From NCBI GenBank assembly GCA_036266155.1, contig DATANR010000168.1, positions 1 through 64,000 on the forward strand: DNA of 64,000 nucleotides. Reading direction: 5' to 3'. The notes under the pieces were generated by a model. It did no database searches and was not told the origin of the DNA. It was given only the letters and a program-made list of their open reading frames with translations. The stretch's first letter is position 1. Every line of letters begins with the position of its first letter. Shown piece by piece: positions 35,101 through 41,711 of this stretch. A program made the position numbers and the translations under genes. The DNA comes from SIAJ01 sp036266155 (lineage in GTDB: Bacteria > Planctomycetota > Planctomycetia > Gemmatales > Gemmataceae).

Positions 35101-36168
35101 GGTCTGGTCGCGGTCGAGCAAGGCGAGGGCGAGGAACGGAAGCCCGCCGGCGGCAGCAACCGCGGCCGCGAATTCGGCCCGGTCGCTCACCCGGGTCATC
35201 GGCCCCTGGACGACTGGGTAGCGGGTGCCGTGGGCGGCTGCGAACTGCGACCCCGGGCCGAGCGGAGCGAGGCGGGCGGCGGCAGCCACCTGCCCGTCCG
35301 TCTGCTCCATCAACGCACGGATAAACCGTCCGGCCGTCTTGTACTTTCGAGCGAGTGGCCCAGCGGAAGCGATCGCCTGCCCGACTGGCCAAGCGAATCG
35401 ATCCGGCGGCCCCCAACCGACCTGCGTCCCGACGTGGCCGGCCGCGTCTGGCTGGGCAGCAAGCCGGGCGGCCGCGGGCAGGTCCGGCCGGACCGCCACG
35501 CGCCATCCAGCCGACGGAGGGCCGACGCGCTTGCAGTCCGCCCCGCTCAGCCGTTCCAGGACTGCCCGCCACGCCGCCGGCAACGGCGACTCTCGCATCA
35601 GCCACAGCTGTTCTTCGAGCACGACGCCCGCCGCCCCGGCCGCTCGACAGGCGGCGGCGGTGTCCGGCCCTATCCCGCCTTGCACGAGGAATGGCCGTTC
35701 GTGGGCGGCCAACCGCTGGGCGAGCAGGTAGGCCGAGTCCGGGCCGACTCGACCACCACACTCCGCCCCCCGGGCGACCCACCCGGTGATCCCGGACACG
35801 TCGGCCACCGCCGCGACCCGCCGGCCGTCCGAGACCTCCAGCCAGACCTGTCGGCCGTCGGCCGCCGCGCCGGATATGGCGACGCCGAGATTGTCAGTCG
35901 GCCAGTCGTGGATGACGAGCCAATGGGGCTTACCGTGCAGAAGGGCCAGGAGTTCGACGTGAGCGGCGAGTTGGTCCGCAGGCACCCGTAATCCGACTGG
36001 CCGCTCGATCGGGATCGCGTCGAGAACGGCGGTCAGCGCGGCCGCTTGACCCGTCGTCGGCAGTCCGATGTCTAGCAGCGGTATGCCGCCAGCACGGGCC
36101 GTGGCGACCGCTAGTCCCGGATGCGGCCAGCTGAGCGGGGTGACACTGGCGCAAATGAATGGGCTCAT
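29113..36168 (-). CDS. Multidomain PUFA-synthase-like iterative PKS: (NMO-like)-(NMO/PfaD-type ER)-KS-AT-ACP-KR
   Basis: 2351 residues. Residues 1-290: a NMO-type TIM barrel that looks degenerate. About 300-600: a second barrel with 'VQGPMTRVSD', 'GAECGGHVGPMTS', 'FAGGVHDGRSAG' and 'LMGTAYLFTREA', matching PfaD-type FMN enoyl reductases. KS 670-1110: Cys860 in 'VDAACASG', His995 in 'EAHGTGT', His1034 in 'SLVGHTKAAAG'. AT 1220-1550: Ser1319 in 'GHSFGE', His1421. ACP 1700-1790: Ser1739 in 'GDLGLDSLKRLEIL'. KR 2040-2300: 'ATGGASGI', Ser2221, Tyr2234, Asn2238. All active residues are present. PfaD-type reductase is normally a separate protein. No DH, CLF, methyltransferase or thioesterase. Confidence 0.9.
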   Translation of the reverse strand: MSPFICASVTPLSWPHPGLAVATARAGGIPLLDIGLPTTGQAAALTAVLDAIPIERPVGLRVPADQLAAHVELLALLHGKPHWLVIHDWPTDNLGVAISGAAADGRQVWLEVSDGRRVAAVADVSGITGWVARGAECGGRVGPDSAYLLAQRLAAHERPFLVQGGIGPDTAAACRAAGAAGVVLEEQLWLMRESPLPAAWRAVLERLSGADCKRVGPPSAGWRVAVRPDLPAAARLAAQPDAAGHVGTQVGWGPPDRFAWPVGQAIASAGPLARKYKTAGRFIRALMEQTDGQVAAAARLAPLGPGSQFAAAHGTRYPVVQGPMTRVSDRAEFAAAVAAAGGLPFLALALLDRDQTRNLLIETRQAVGNRPWGVGLLGFIDPDRWREQLAEVKLARPPFALIAGGRPDQAAELEAQGIPTYVHAPSPVLVRSFWEQGVRRFVLEGAECGGHVGPMTSFALWQAVADVLRELAITDPGQAARTYVLFAGGVHDGRSAGMVAALAAPLTAAGLKVGVLMGTAYLFTREAVVSGAIVPDFQEQAVGCRETVELVVGPGHAIRCAVSPFAAEFEKAKAKLQSEGRPPAAVADELERLTLGRARVASKGLVRNSDRLAAVDRRDRQTQGMYMMGAAATLRTEVTDLAGLHEEVSAGSVRLLAGSAGGSTLPAAVARPARVAIIGASCLLPGAQDVGRFWRNLLDKVDTVTEVPARRWDWRRYYDPDPRAADKSYSKWGAFLDEVPFDPIRYGIPPRSLKSISPMQLLALEVARRALEDAGYADGEFDRSRTAVVAAVSCMADLEEFLITRSTLGVCEPQAASDVLARLPEWSEESFPGILTNVVAGRVASRFDFGGPNYAVDAACASGLAAVDLGVRELLDGRADLALVTGAEAGVTPFTYLCFSKTRALSPDGRVRAFYEGANGIVLGEGFVGLLLKRLEDAERDGDRIYAVIQGTGGSSDGRGQGLTAPKSDGQRLALDRAYARAGVRPDRLGLYEAHGTGTALGDRTELETLVRWLGPGAAAGAVAVGSAKSLVGHTKAAAGLVGLLKCALALHHRVLPPHAGVGDPLGPLNEPNSPVYLPDEARPWPPGPAPRLAGVSAFGFGGTNFHTVLEEYRGAAAPAGADDWPGELVVVAGMDDDRLRAGLRRVRAAASREPAPRLRDLAYTLSEESRSAGPAARTAAVVAGTVGQLQDAIDALLCRLDGRTGDLPAGTYLGTSGDGPVALLFPGQGTVAPGMCREAALYAPELPAAVIAAAGVAGADLHQLIWPPAAVTDAAKAQRRDALARTGTAQPAIGAIGCGWLDLLVRLGLRPGWAAGHSFGELTALHAAGAVDRPTFLRLAVERGRVMEAAAGAGAMAAVRLSRAELVARLQDAPDLALANHNSPSQCVVSGPADRVDGFIADLAAEKVAASRLTVTAAFHSPQMRPTREPWAAALAAHRFAAPTFLVTTAGGDPYAPDPAAVCSSLARQIEGPVDFVRQVEHLYRAGARVFVEAGPGDVLSGLVRQILAGLADVVTVPLDRGGWRGFLGAVGELVTHGAALDWTALFHARDCRIVELDRAVATPATDWLVDGGRVRHRDEPVGSVGREPLVTADTPIPRVTTVAHRSATPGANEDLAGDDVLTAYHEYQETMRRFLSTQEKVMARMLDRVDGTNGFHGQDFTGTYGTNGAQTTEQSLTNVGRKLPPARPVPAADPAVTWAEPRAALGELTALVSSYTGYPPEVLNPDQDIEGDLGLDSLKRLEILSEVQKRLPTAVANRLRDRMDQLSRVRSLRGMTQFIIAEFTAVGGAAIPTPAAVASELPTAARSSSGCPRLVIRATSKPLTDAHKPLTPGLVLVTEDRLGAADALTAELRFAGVVPHLIPLTALADPAALRQAVDDARLRHGPVRAVVHLAPLAPPTDPADADGWRHEARIQTKGLFHLLQLVASEPEEKGGGPPVVAATRFGGHWGRDGAGGLAPPGGGVHGLLRAYGAECSVATRTVDFDDTMTSTGLARCVLAELTADGDEPEVGYPKGQRTVCTAVRAPVVRTQPRDWRLGPGAVLLATGGASGITAELVAELAAPGVRLVLVGQSADGDPELADYPDANPAGLRKVLVGATLARGELAVPAAIEHRVRREVRHRSRLARLANFRSTGAEVEYYAVDVRDGSAFGQLIEDVYARHGRIDAVIHGAGRIEDTRLADKTSESYDRVFDTKVESALTLTRNLNPTGLKWVALLGSVSGRFGNPGQTDYAAANELLNRAAWGMARRWPATRVVCLNWGPWRAEGMADAPTLRRLAVAGIRPIEPAAGRAFFADELAYGSPDDVEVIAGDGPWAADEPGESLASVLEVGLLLMSLQVSSPGLARGGS

Positions 36169-36174
36169 GCGGTG

Positions 36175-36516
36175 CTAACTCGATGGTGTCGGGTCGTCAG
36201 ACGAAGAGGAGAATACGAATGTCCGCAGCAGCTCGACGGCGTCCCGGACGGGGTGAATCTCGGCGTCTGTGATCCCGAAACTGGTGAGCTGCTCGCGGAC
36301 TGTCTGAAGGTCGTCGGCGGTGACGATAGCCGCCAACCCGCCGCTTACCAACCCGTACAACCCGTCGATCGTCCCTTTTCGTTTTCCTTTTTCGAGGGCG
36401 GCCACTAGACTTTCCACTCGTTCCGGGGTAAGCTCGGCGCGAAAACTCGCTTGCCGGCCCCTTGATAAAATGAGCACCTTTTGCGGCATGGTGGCACACC
36501 CGTTCGCAGTCGACAT
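36175..36516 (-). CDS. Hypothetical protein heading the synthase operon, 113 aa
   Basis: Its stop lies 6 bases before the synthase start, so it is almost certainly the first gene of that operon. The protein is mixed alpha/beta and acidic at the end: 'MPQKVLILSRGRQASFRAEL', a basic 'EKGKRKGTIDGLYGL', then 'TADDLQTVREQLTSFGI' and a Ser/Asp tail. Either the ATG at 36516 or the one at 36489 could be used. I recognise no family. A regulatory or scaffold role for the synthase is possible. Confidence 0.65.
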   Translation of the reverse strand: MSTANGCATMPQKVLILSRGRQASFRAELTPERVESLVAALEKGKRKGTIDGLYGLVSGGLAAIVTADDLQTVREQLTSFGITDAEIHPVRDAVELLRTFVFSSSSDDPTPSS

Positions 36517-36657
36517 CCCCGGCTGCTGGGCCCACGTTCGTGCGGTCTAGTTGTTACCTGCACCAGGCTTTCAGATACTATGAGTGACGATATCGGTTGT
36601 CTATTTCACGGGCGCCAGATTGTTGCGCATGCCTATTGAATCCATGATCGAGGGGCA
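36517..36657. promoter_or_regulatory. Divergent promoter region of the two island operons
   Basis: Both operons start from this 141-base interval. On the plus strand, TTGTTA (36551-36556) and GATACT (36574-36579) are separated by exactly 17 bases and resemble a housekeeping -35/-10 pair. No clear counterpart was seen for the minus strand. A weak AGGGG lies 2 bases before the ATG at 36658. No operator repeat is obvious. Confidence 0.45.
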
Positions 36658-37533
36658 ATGAAAGGCTCGTTCTACCGGCCCGAGGCGAACGTCAGGTGGT
36701 CGATCGGGATCTACACGGGGGCGGACTGGCGGCGACTCGAGCCGGCCCCTGGGTTGGCCCACCCTGTGCTGACTCCCGAGCACGTCACGGATGGCCGGTC
36801 CCGCCTCGTCGCGGACCCATTCCTCGTCCGCGAGGAAGGCGGGTGGTACATGTTCTTCGAGACCCTGGACCCGGCTGTCGGTCGCGGCGAGATCGCCTAC
36901 GCCACCAGCGCGGACGGGCTCACTTGGCGGTACGGTGGCGTCGTGCTCCGGGAGCCGTTCCACCTCTCGTATCCGCGCGTGTTCCGGTGGGAGGGGAGGT
37001 ATTACATGACTCCCGAGACCCGCCAAGCCCACGCCGTCCGGCTATACACGGCAGTTGACTTCCCCACCCGCTGGTCGTTCGCCGGCTCGCTCGTGCACGG
37101 CTATCTCGCCGATCCGACAGTGCTGGACCACGATGGCCGGTTCTGGCTGTTCGCCCAGCGTGGGCTGGATGAGATGCGGCTGTATGTTGCCGATCGGCCT
37201 GTCGGCCCGTGGCGGGAGCACCCGGTCAGCCCGGTCTACGTCGGGGACCGTAGCCGGTCCCGCCCTGCAGGGCCTGTGCTCGCGGACTCTGGCCGGCTGT
37301 ACCGGCTCGCCCAGGACGCCATTCCGCACTACGGACATAGCATACGGGCGTTCGAGATCGAACGGCTCACCGAGACCGAGTACCGGGAGCACCCGGTCGA
37401 CGGCGGCCCGGTCCTGACAGCCAGCCGGCGCGGCTGGAACGCAATGGGTATGCACCACCTAGACGCTCATCAGACGGACACTGGCAATTGGCTGGCGGCG
37501 GTAGATGGGGCGACCCTGGAGTTGGCCCAATGA
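36658..37533 (+). CDS. Glucosamine inositolphosphorylceramide transferase (GIPC)-like beta-propeller protein
   Basis: The 291-residue protein has five-bladed propeller features: 'RLVADPFLVREEGGWYMFFE', 'YATSADGLTWRYGG', 'LSYPRVFRWEGRYYMTPE' and 'DPTVLDHDGRFWLFAQ'. These repeats match the N-terminal domain of plant glucosamine inositolphosphorylceramide transferases and bacterial relatives found next to glycosyltransferases. The fold resembles GH43/68-type propellers; the biochemical role in bacteria is not established. It is the first gene of the plus-strand operon and overlaps the GT4 gene as ATGA, so it should act on sugars. Confidence 0.75.
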   Translation: MKGSFYRPEANVRWSIGIYTGADWRRLEPAPGLAHPVLTPEHVTDGRSRLVADPFLVREEGGWYMFFETLDPAVGRGEIAYATSADGLTWRYGGVVLREPFHLSYPRVFRWEGRYYMTPETRQAHAVRLYTAVDFPTRWSFAGSLVHGYLADPTVLDHDGRFWLFAQRGLDEMRLYVADRPVGPWREHPVSPVYVGDRSRSRPAGPVLADSGRLYRLAQDAIPHYGHSIRAFEIERLTETEYREHPVDGGPVLTASRRGWNAMGMHHLDAHQTDTGNWLAAVDGATLELAQ

Positions 37534-38663
37534 CGGACGGCGGCCCGGTCTGCCTAATCCCGAGCACGTATCCGCCGGTTGCCGGTGGGGTGGCGACGTC
37601 CGCCCGTCGGCTGGCCGAGTTCCTAGCCGGAGCCGGTTACCGGGTTCACGTCATCACTCCGGCTCCGCAGTTGGACGTGGGCGCGTCGGTCGCGGACGAG
37701 GACGGCATACGAGTCCACCGGATTGGCGGTGACCCGTTCTCCACCGGGGACTGGACTGGGCTCTCCCTCCGCCGGTACACGCGGGAGCTGGATAGGGAAA
37801 TCGGATTTCGGATGTTCCACGGGTTCTACCTATCGGTCGCCCAGGCGTGTGCGTCCGCGGCGAACCAACCTGGCCGGCCCCGTCGGCCGTACGTCCTCAG
37901 CGTCCGGGGAAACGACGCAATCACCTTGATGGATCACCCCGGGCTGCGGGGGATGATCCTGACCGCCCTCGCAAAGGCAACCTGGGTGACATGCGTGAAC
38001 CGGACTTACCTGGACCGGCTGCTCAGCGAGGTTGACCTCATCGGCCGGTGTTCGGTCATTTACAACGGATTTGAGCCACTGGTGCTGGGGCCGGCAAGGC
38101 CGCGCCCGACCAGCGGGCTCGTGGGCACGGTCGGCGAGTTCCGGCCGGTGAAGGACGTGCCGCTACTCATCCGGGCGTACGCCGCTCTCCCTATTGAACT
38201 CCGCCGTGGGCTGCGGCTGATCGGGTACTTTGCCAGCCAGGAGGAGGAGGTCTGGTCGAATATGCTGATCGACGAGTTCGGGCTAGCGGGGGAAACGCGG
38301 CTCACTGGGCGGTTCACCCGCGACGCCTTGCCAGGGCACCTGTCTGAGCTCGGGGTGTACGTACAGTCGTCGTCATTTGAAGGGCTGCCAAACGCGCTGC
38401 TGGAGGCGGCGTCGGTCGGCATTCCGCTGGTGGCGACCGCGGTCGGCGGAATGGCCGAGATCATCGAGGACGGACGGACCGGACTGCTCGTCCCTTACGG
38501 CGACCCGCGGGCGCTGTCGGCCGCTATCCAACGAGTGATCGAATACCCGGCACTAGCCGGCGAGTTGGCCGCCGGGGCGGCCCGGCTGGCAGGCCAGTTT
38601 AGCGCCATCGTTGAGCGGGCAGCGTGGTTGGAGTTGTACGACCGGCTCCTCGCCTCCCCCTGA
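37530..38663 (+). CDS. GT4-family glycosyltransferase
   Basis: 377 residues from ATG 37530, overlapping the preceding stop (ATGA). The GT-B fold is clear: 'IPSTYPPVAGGVATSARRLA' at the N-terminus, 'VIYNGFEPL', 'GTVGEFRPVKDVPLLIRAYA', and the nucleotide-sugar site 'SSSFEGLPNALLEAASVGIP' with its conserved E-x7-E type signature, then 'GGMAEIIEDG'. The family uses UDP- or GDP-sugars with retention of configuration. It is the third or fourth glycosyltransferase domain in this island, so the product probably carries an oligosaccharide. Confidence 0.9.
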   Translation: MTDGGPVCLIPSTYPPVAGGVATSARRLAEFLAGAGYRVHVITPAPQLDVGASVADEDGIRVHRIGGDPFSTGDWTGLSLRRYTRELDREIGFRMFHGFYLSVAQACASAANQPGRPRRPYVLSVRGNDAITLMDHPGLRGMILTALAKATWVTCVNRTYLDRLLSEVDLIGRCSVIYNGFEPLVLGPARPRPTSGLVGTVGEFRPVKDVPLLIRAYAALPIELRRGLRLIGYFASQEEEVWSNMLIDEFGLAGETRLTGRFTRDALPGHLSELGVYVQSSSFEGLPNALLEAASVGIPLVATAVGGMAEIIEDGRTGLLVPYGDPRALSAAIQRVIEYPALAGELAAGAARLAGQFSAIVERAAWLELYDRLLASP

Positions 38664-38681
38664 CCACCCGAGGGACCGCCG

Positions 38682-39860
38682 ATGTCGACCGTCCGCACCA
38701 TTTACCTTAGCGACACCACTCTCCGCGACGGGGAGCAGATGCCAGGGGCCGCTCTCGCTCCTGGGGAGAAGGTAGAAATCGCGCGGGCGCTGGCCCGTGC
38801 CGGGGTCGCGTCCATCGACGCCGGATTCCCGGCGAGCGCAGCGTCCGAAGTGGAGGCCGTCCGCCGAATCGCTCGGGAGGTGCCGGGCCCGGTCATCTCC
38901 GCCCTTTGTCGAGTGCTCCCAGCGGACGTCGACCGGGCCGCAGAGGCGTTGGCTGACGTCCAGCCGGAATGCCGGGCGGTCAGCTTGTTCGTTGCGACGA
39001 GCCCGCTTCACCGGGAGAAGAAACTCCGCCGGTCGGTGCCCGAACTGCTCGGCATGGTCCGGGCCGCCGTGGAGTACGCCCGCCGGACGTTCCACCTTGT
39101 CGCATTCAGTCCAGAGGACGCGACGCGGACGGAGCCCGACGTGCTGTGCGCATTCTACCGGGAGGCGATTGACGCCGGAGCCCGGGCTGTCGGGTTCCCG
39201 GACACAGTGGGAGTGCTGGCCCCGGATCAAGTACGGGACACCCTCCGGATGCTCCAGGACCGGATTCCGGGTCTAGCGCGTGTGGCGGTCGTCGGCCACT
39301 TTCACAATGACCTAGGGCTGGCGACCGCGAACACGCTGGCGGCGCTTCGGGAGGGGGTAGCGTCCGCCCAGTGTACGGTGAACGGGATCGGAGAGAGGGC
39401 TGGAAACACTCCGCTGGAAGAGATCGCGGTCGCATTGGCCCTGCACGGCCCGCGATGGGGCCTGGCGACGTCCATCGCCCTCGACCAGCTGCAGCCGCTC
39501 AGTCGGCTGGTGGCTAGGCTAACGGGCATTCCGTTGCCGGCGAACAAGGCTGTGGTCGGGGCGAACCAGTTCGCCACCGCCGCCGGTATCCATCAGGACG
39601 GTTTACTGAAGGATCAGGACACGTATCTGCCCTACCGTCCGGATCTGGTCGGGGCCGCGGGGGTGACGCTGGTTCTTGGCCGGCACAGCGGTCGAGCCGC
39701 TTTCGCGGCCAAGCTAGCGGCCCTTGGCCTGACCGCCGACGGTCCAATGCTCGACCGGCTGATCGAGTATGCGAAAGACGCCCCTAAAAGCGCGTGGGTG
39801 GACCCGGACGCTGTACTCCGCTCGGCGCACGCCGCGGCCCAGTCGTCCGGCTCAGTGTAG
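38682..39860 (+). CDS. 2-isopropylmalate/homocitrate synthase-like acyltransferase (no regulatory domain)
   Basis: 392 residues of DRE-TIM barrel: 'LSDTTLRDGEQMPG' holds the metal and substrate Arg-Asp pair, 'GHFHNDLGLA' the HxH metal site, and 'NGIGERAGNTPLEE' the family loop. The helical linker follows, but the C-terminal leucine-binding domain of LeuA is missing (LeuA is about 510 residues). These enzymes condense acetyl-CoA with a 2-oxo acid, the first step of chain elongation by one carbon. Inside a synthase island it may make an unusual starter or branch acid. The rest of such a pathway is not visible here. Confidence 0.85.
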   Translation: MSTVRTIYLSDTTLRDGEQMPGAALAPGEKVEIARALARAGVASIDAGFPASAASEVEAVRRIAREVPGPVISALCRVLPADVDRAAEALADVQPECRAVSLFVATSPLHREKKLRRSVPELLGMVRAAVEYARRTFHLVAFSPEDATRTEPDVLCAFYREAIDAGARAVGFPDTVGVLAPDQVRDTLRMLQDRIPGLARVAVVGHFHNDLGLATANTLAALREGVASAQCTVNGIGERAGNTPLEEIAVALALHGPRWGLATSIALDQLQPLSRLVARLTGIPLPANKAVVGANQFATAAGIHQDGLLKDQDTYLPYRPDLVGAAGVTLVLGRHSGRAAFAAKLAALGLTADGPMLDRLIEYAKDAPKSAWVDPDAVLRSAHAAAQSSGSV

Positions 39861-39883
39861 CCCGCCCACCCAGGAGATACCGC

Positions 39884-40555
39884 GTGAAGATGCATGACCC
39901 CCACGTCCGCTACACCGCCGACGAGTACGACGAATTCACTGGCAAGTTCCTGGCCACGTATGATGAGATGACTACCCGAAGGATCGCGGGCGAGCTGGCA
40001 GGGCGGTCGCCAGGCGCGGTGGTCCTGGACGTCGGCACCGGTACAGCCCGGCTGCTCGTCCGGTTCGCGCGCGACCCGGCGTTCGTGGCCGCCCGGTTGG
40101 TCGGCACCGACCTATACCAGGACATGATCGACCGCGCCCGTCGGACAATCGCGGAGGCCGGGCTGGGTGATCGAATCGAGCTGCTTGTGCAGGACGCCCA
40201 CGCCATGACGGACGTCCCAGACGCGTCGGCCGACGTGGTGCTGAGCCGGTCGACTATCCACCACTGGACTGACCCGGCGCGGGCGTTCGCAGAGATGTAC
40301 CGCGTGCTCCGGCCAGGTGGCGTGGCGTTCGTCCACGACGTTCGCCGCGACCCAGCCCCGGAGGCGCTCGCCGCGTTCAACCGGACTCGGGCAGCGGCTG
40401 GCCTCGGCCCGAGCTTCCTCGATGAGAAGTACACGACCGCCGAGGCGGCCATGTTCATCGATCGAGCCGGGCTGACCGCGTACACGACGATCCGCGCGCC
40501 GGAGTCCGGGCTCGGCGGCCTCGGGTTCGAGGTCGAGATCCGCAAACCAGTTTGA
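39884..40555 (+). CDS. Class I SAM-dependent methyltransferase (Methyltransf_11-like)
   Basis: The GTG at 39884 follows AGGAG by 7 bases and gives 223 residues; an ATG two codons later is the alternative. Motif I is 'VVLDVGTGTARLLVRFA', followed by 'LVGTDLYQDMIDRAR' and 'VLSRSTIHHWTDPARAFAEM', then 'RVLRPGGVAFVHDV'. This is the usual small-molecule methyltransferase pattern. It is the last gene of the plus-strand operon, 23 bases after the synthase-like gene, and probably tailors the island product. Confidence 0.87.
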   Translation: MKMHDPHVRYTADEYDEFTGKFLATYDEMTTRRIAGELAGRSPGAVVLDVGTGTARLLVRFARDPAFVAARLVGTDLYQDMIDRARRTIAEAGLGDRIELLVQDAHAMTDVPDASADVVLSRSTIHHWTDPARAFAEMYRVLRPGGVAFVHDVRRDPAPEALAAFNRTRAAAGLGPSFLDEKYTTAEAAMFIDRAGLTAYTTIRAPESGLGGLGFEVEIRKPV

Positions 40556-41349
40556 ATAGAGAAGCCAGACGATACCGGTCAATTCCTTTGCGAACGTATC
40601 GACCCGGTGCTCGCCCAGGAGGGCGGCAAGGGCTCTCAATTCGACCCTGTCTGCCGGGAACTCGGAGGTCAAACCGGAGTCGGCATCGCGGCCGACGCCC
40701 ACCAATGAGAGCGCGAGCCGATTTCAATCCCGGCCGCGTAGGCTTGACGCACCTACAGGGTTTTCGCCAAGTCGGCTTCCTAATAACGGTGGCCTTCGCA
40801 CTTGAGCTTAGCCCGTGCCATACGTCGCTAATGGGCCCAGCGCTGGCCTGAATTTGCTCTGCGCCGGCGGGGTGTAGGCTGTCCTGCGCCCGGTCGTAGG
40901 AGGAGTCAGTTGGATTCTGGGACAAGGAGGAGGAAAGCTAGCCACGAAGCGGTGTGAGGGGGAGATGATAGTGACTAATCACGGATCAATGTTGCATACG
41001 TGAACGACGCGATCCTGGAAAGCGCTCCACGCGGTCGGAGTCACCAGTGATGAGGCCGAAGACACTCCTCCGCTCTGCGTCACCTGCGGGGATGATTCGT
41101 ATAAGTCGCTACACCATTGAGTTCACCGAGTTGGGGCACGCACTGCCTGTGGCCAGGATAGCTCGACCCCGGTTCCTTTGCGGTGAGATTCGCGCGTGTC
41201 GAGAATAAGTCGGCCACAACAATCGAACCAATTTTGCACGGCACGGACGATTTGGTCGCCGATTTTTCCGCCATTAGAACCCGAAGGACAGCGATTTCAA
41301 CAGGAGCGCAAGTCCGGTGGCGATCGGAGAAGGGTCGTCTATCCCGTCT

Positions 41350-41399
41350 TGCTGGTGCAAGCGGGAGTGCAAGCCATCGACCAAGCCAACGGAGCCCGC
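41350..41399 (+). repeat. Direct repeat flanking the island, right copy
   Basis: Matches 17041-17090 in the same orientation, with the core at 41353-41382 (one difference in 30). The two copies bracket 24.3 kb that includes the complete biosynthetic island. Upstream and downstream of the core the two copies diverge quickly. Confidence 0.65.
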
Positions 41400-41429
41400 T
41401 CGATTTTCCGTGGTTTCAATCGAGTCATG

Positions 41430-41476
41430 CCTGCTTGGGGTGCAAGAGGTCGTGGGTTCAAATCCCGCCAGCCCGA
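41430..41476 (+). tRNA. 3' half of tRNA-Pro(GGG), truncated
   Basis: The sequence contains an anticodon stem-loop (CCTGC, loop TTGGGGT, GCAAG; one mismatch in the stem) with anticodon GGG at 41437-41439, a 5-base variable region, a perfect T-arm (GTGGG, TTCAAAT, CCCGC) and a 3' acceptor strand CAGCCCG with discriminator A. The D-arm and the 5' acceptor strand (which should begin CGGGCTG) are absent upstream. It is therefore not a working tRNA. A 3' tRNA half is what integrase-type elements leave at their insertion sites. Confidence 0.7.
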
Positions 41477-41485
41477 CTGAGAGGG

Positions 41486-41521
41486 CCCGTTGTCAGCAAT
41501 TGACAGCGGGTCTTCTCTTTT
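41486..41521 (+). terminator. Rho-independent terminator after the tRNA-Pro fragment
   Basis: A 10-base stem (CCCGTTGTCA / TGACAGCGGG, one G-T pair) with a 5-base loop is followed by a T-rich tail ending TTTT. It sits 10 bases after the tRNA 3' end, as expected for the original tRNA transcription unit. Confidence 0.75.
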
Positions 41522-41645
41522 GATAGCCAGAAGGATCGTCTTCATTGCATTGCAACCCCCACTTACGAGCCCTGCAACGAATCCATATTTGGCGTTGATA
41601 CCTTCAAGAACGATTGCCGGTTTGCATTGCATTTCGTCAGAAATT

Positions 41646-41711
41646 CAAAGAGCGCCAATCAAAGAGCGCCACGAAGAGCGCCAGGGGTGCATGGGGTTGG
41701 CGCTCTTTGAC
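41646..41711. repeat. Triple AGAGCGCC direct repeat with inverted partner
   Basis: Three closely spaced copies of AGAGCGCCA (starting near 41650, 41663 and 41675) are followed by one inverted copy (TTGGCGCTCTTTGA, 41698-41711). The middle copy pairs best with the inverted one, giving a stem of about 13 bases; the other two could compete for the same partner. Its role is unknown. Confidence 0.45.

Noticed and set aside
29113..36168. A type II thioesterase or phosphopantetheinyl transferase hidden in the synthase region.
   Set aside because: No GxSxG thioesterase outside the AT sites and no PPTase motif were found on either strand; both functions must be supplied elsewhere.
17512..40555. A CRISPR or phage origin for the island.
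   Set aside because: No repeat-spacer array, capsid, portal or integrase gene is present; the gene content is biosynthetic throughout.
40112..40705. A 197-codon minus-strand frame over the end of the island and the scar.
   Set aside because: Most of it is antisense to the methyltransferase gene; only the last part ('VELRALAALLGEHRVDTFAKE') looks protein-like and it has no start or stop of its own.
41339..41632. A short frame with 'GWRDLNPRPLAPQAG'.
   Set aside because: This string is a well-known false protein produced by the antisense of a tRNA 3' end; it coincides with the tRNA-Pro fragment.
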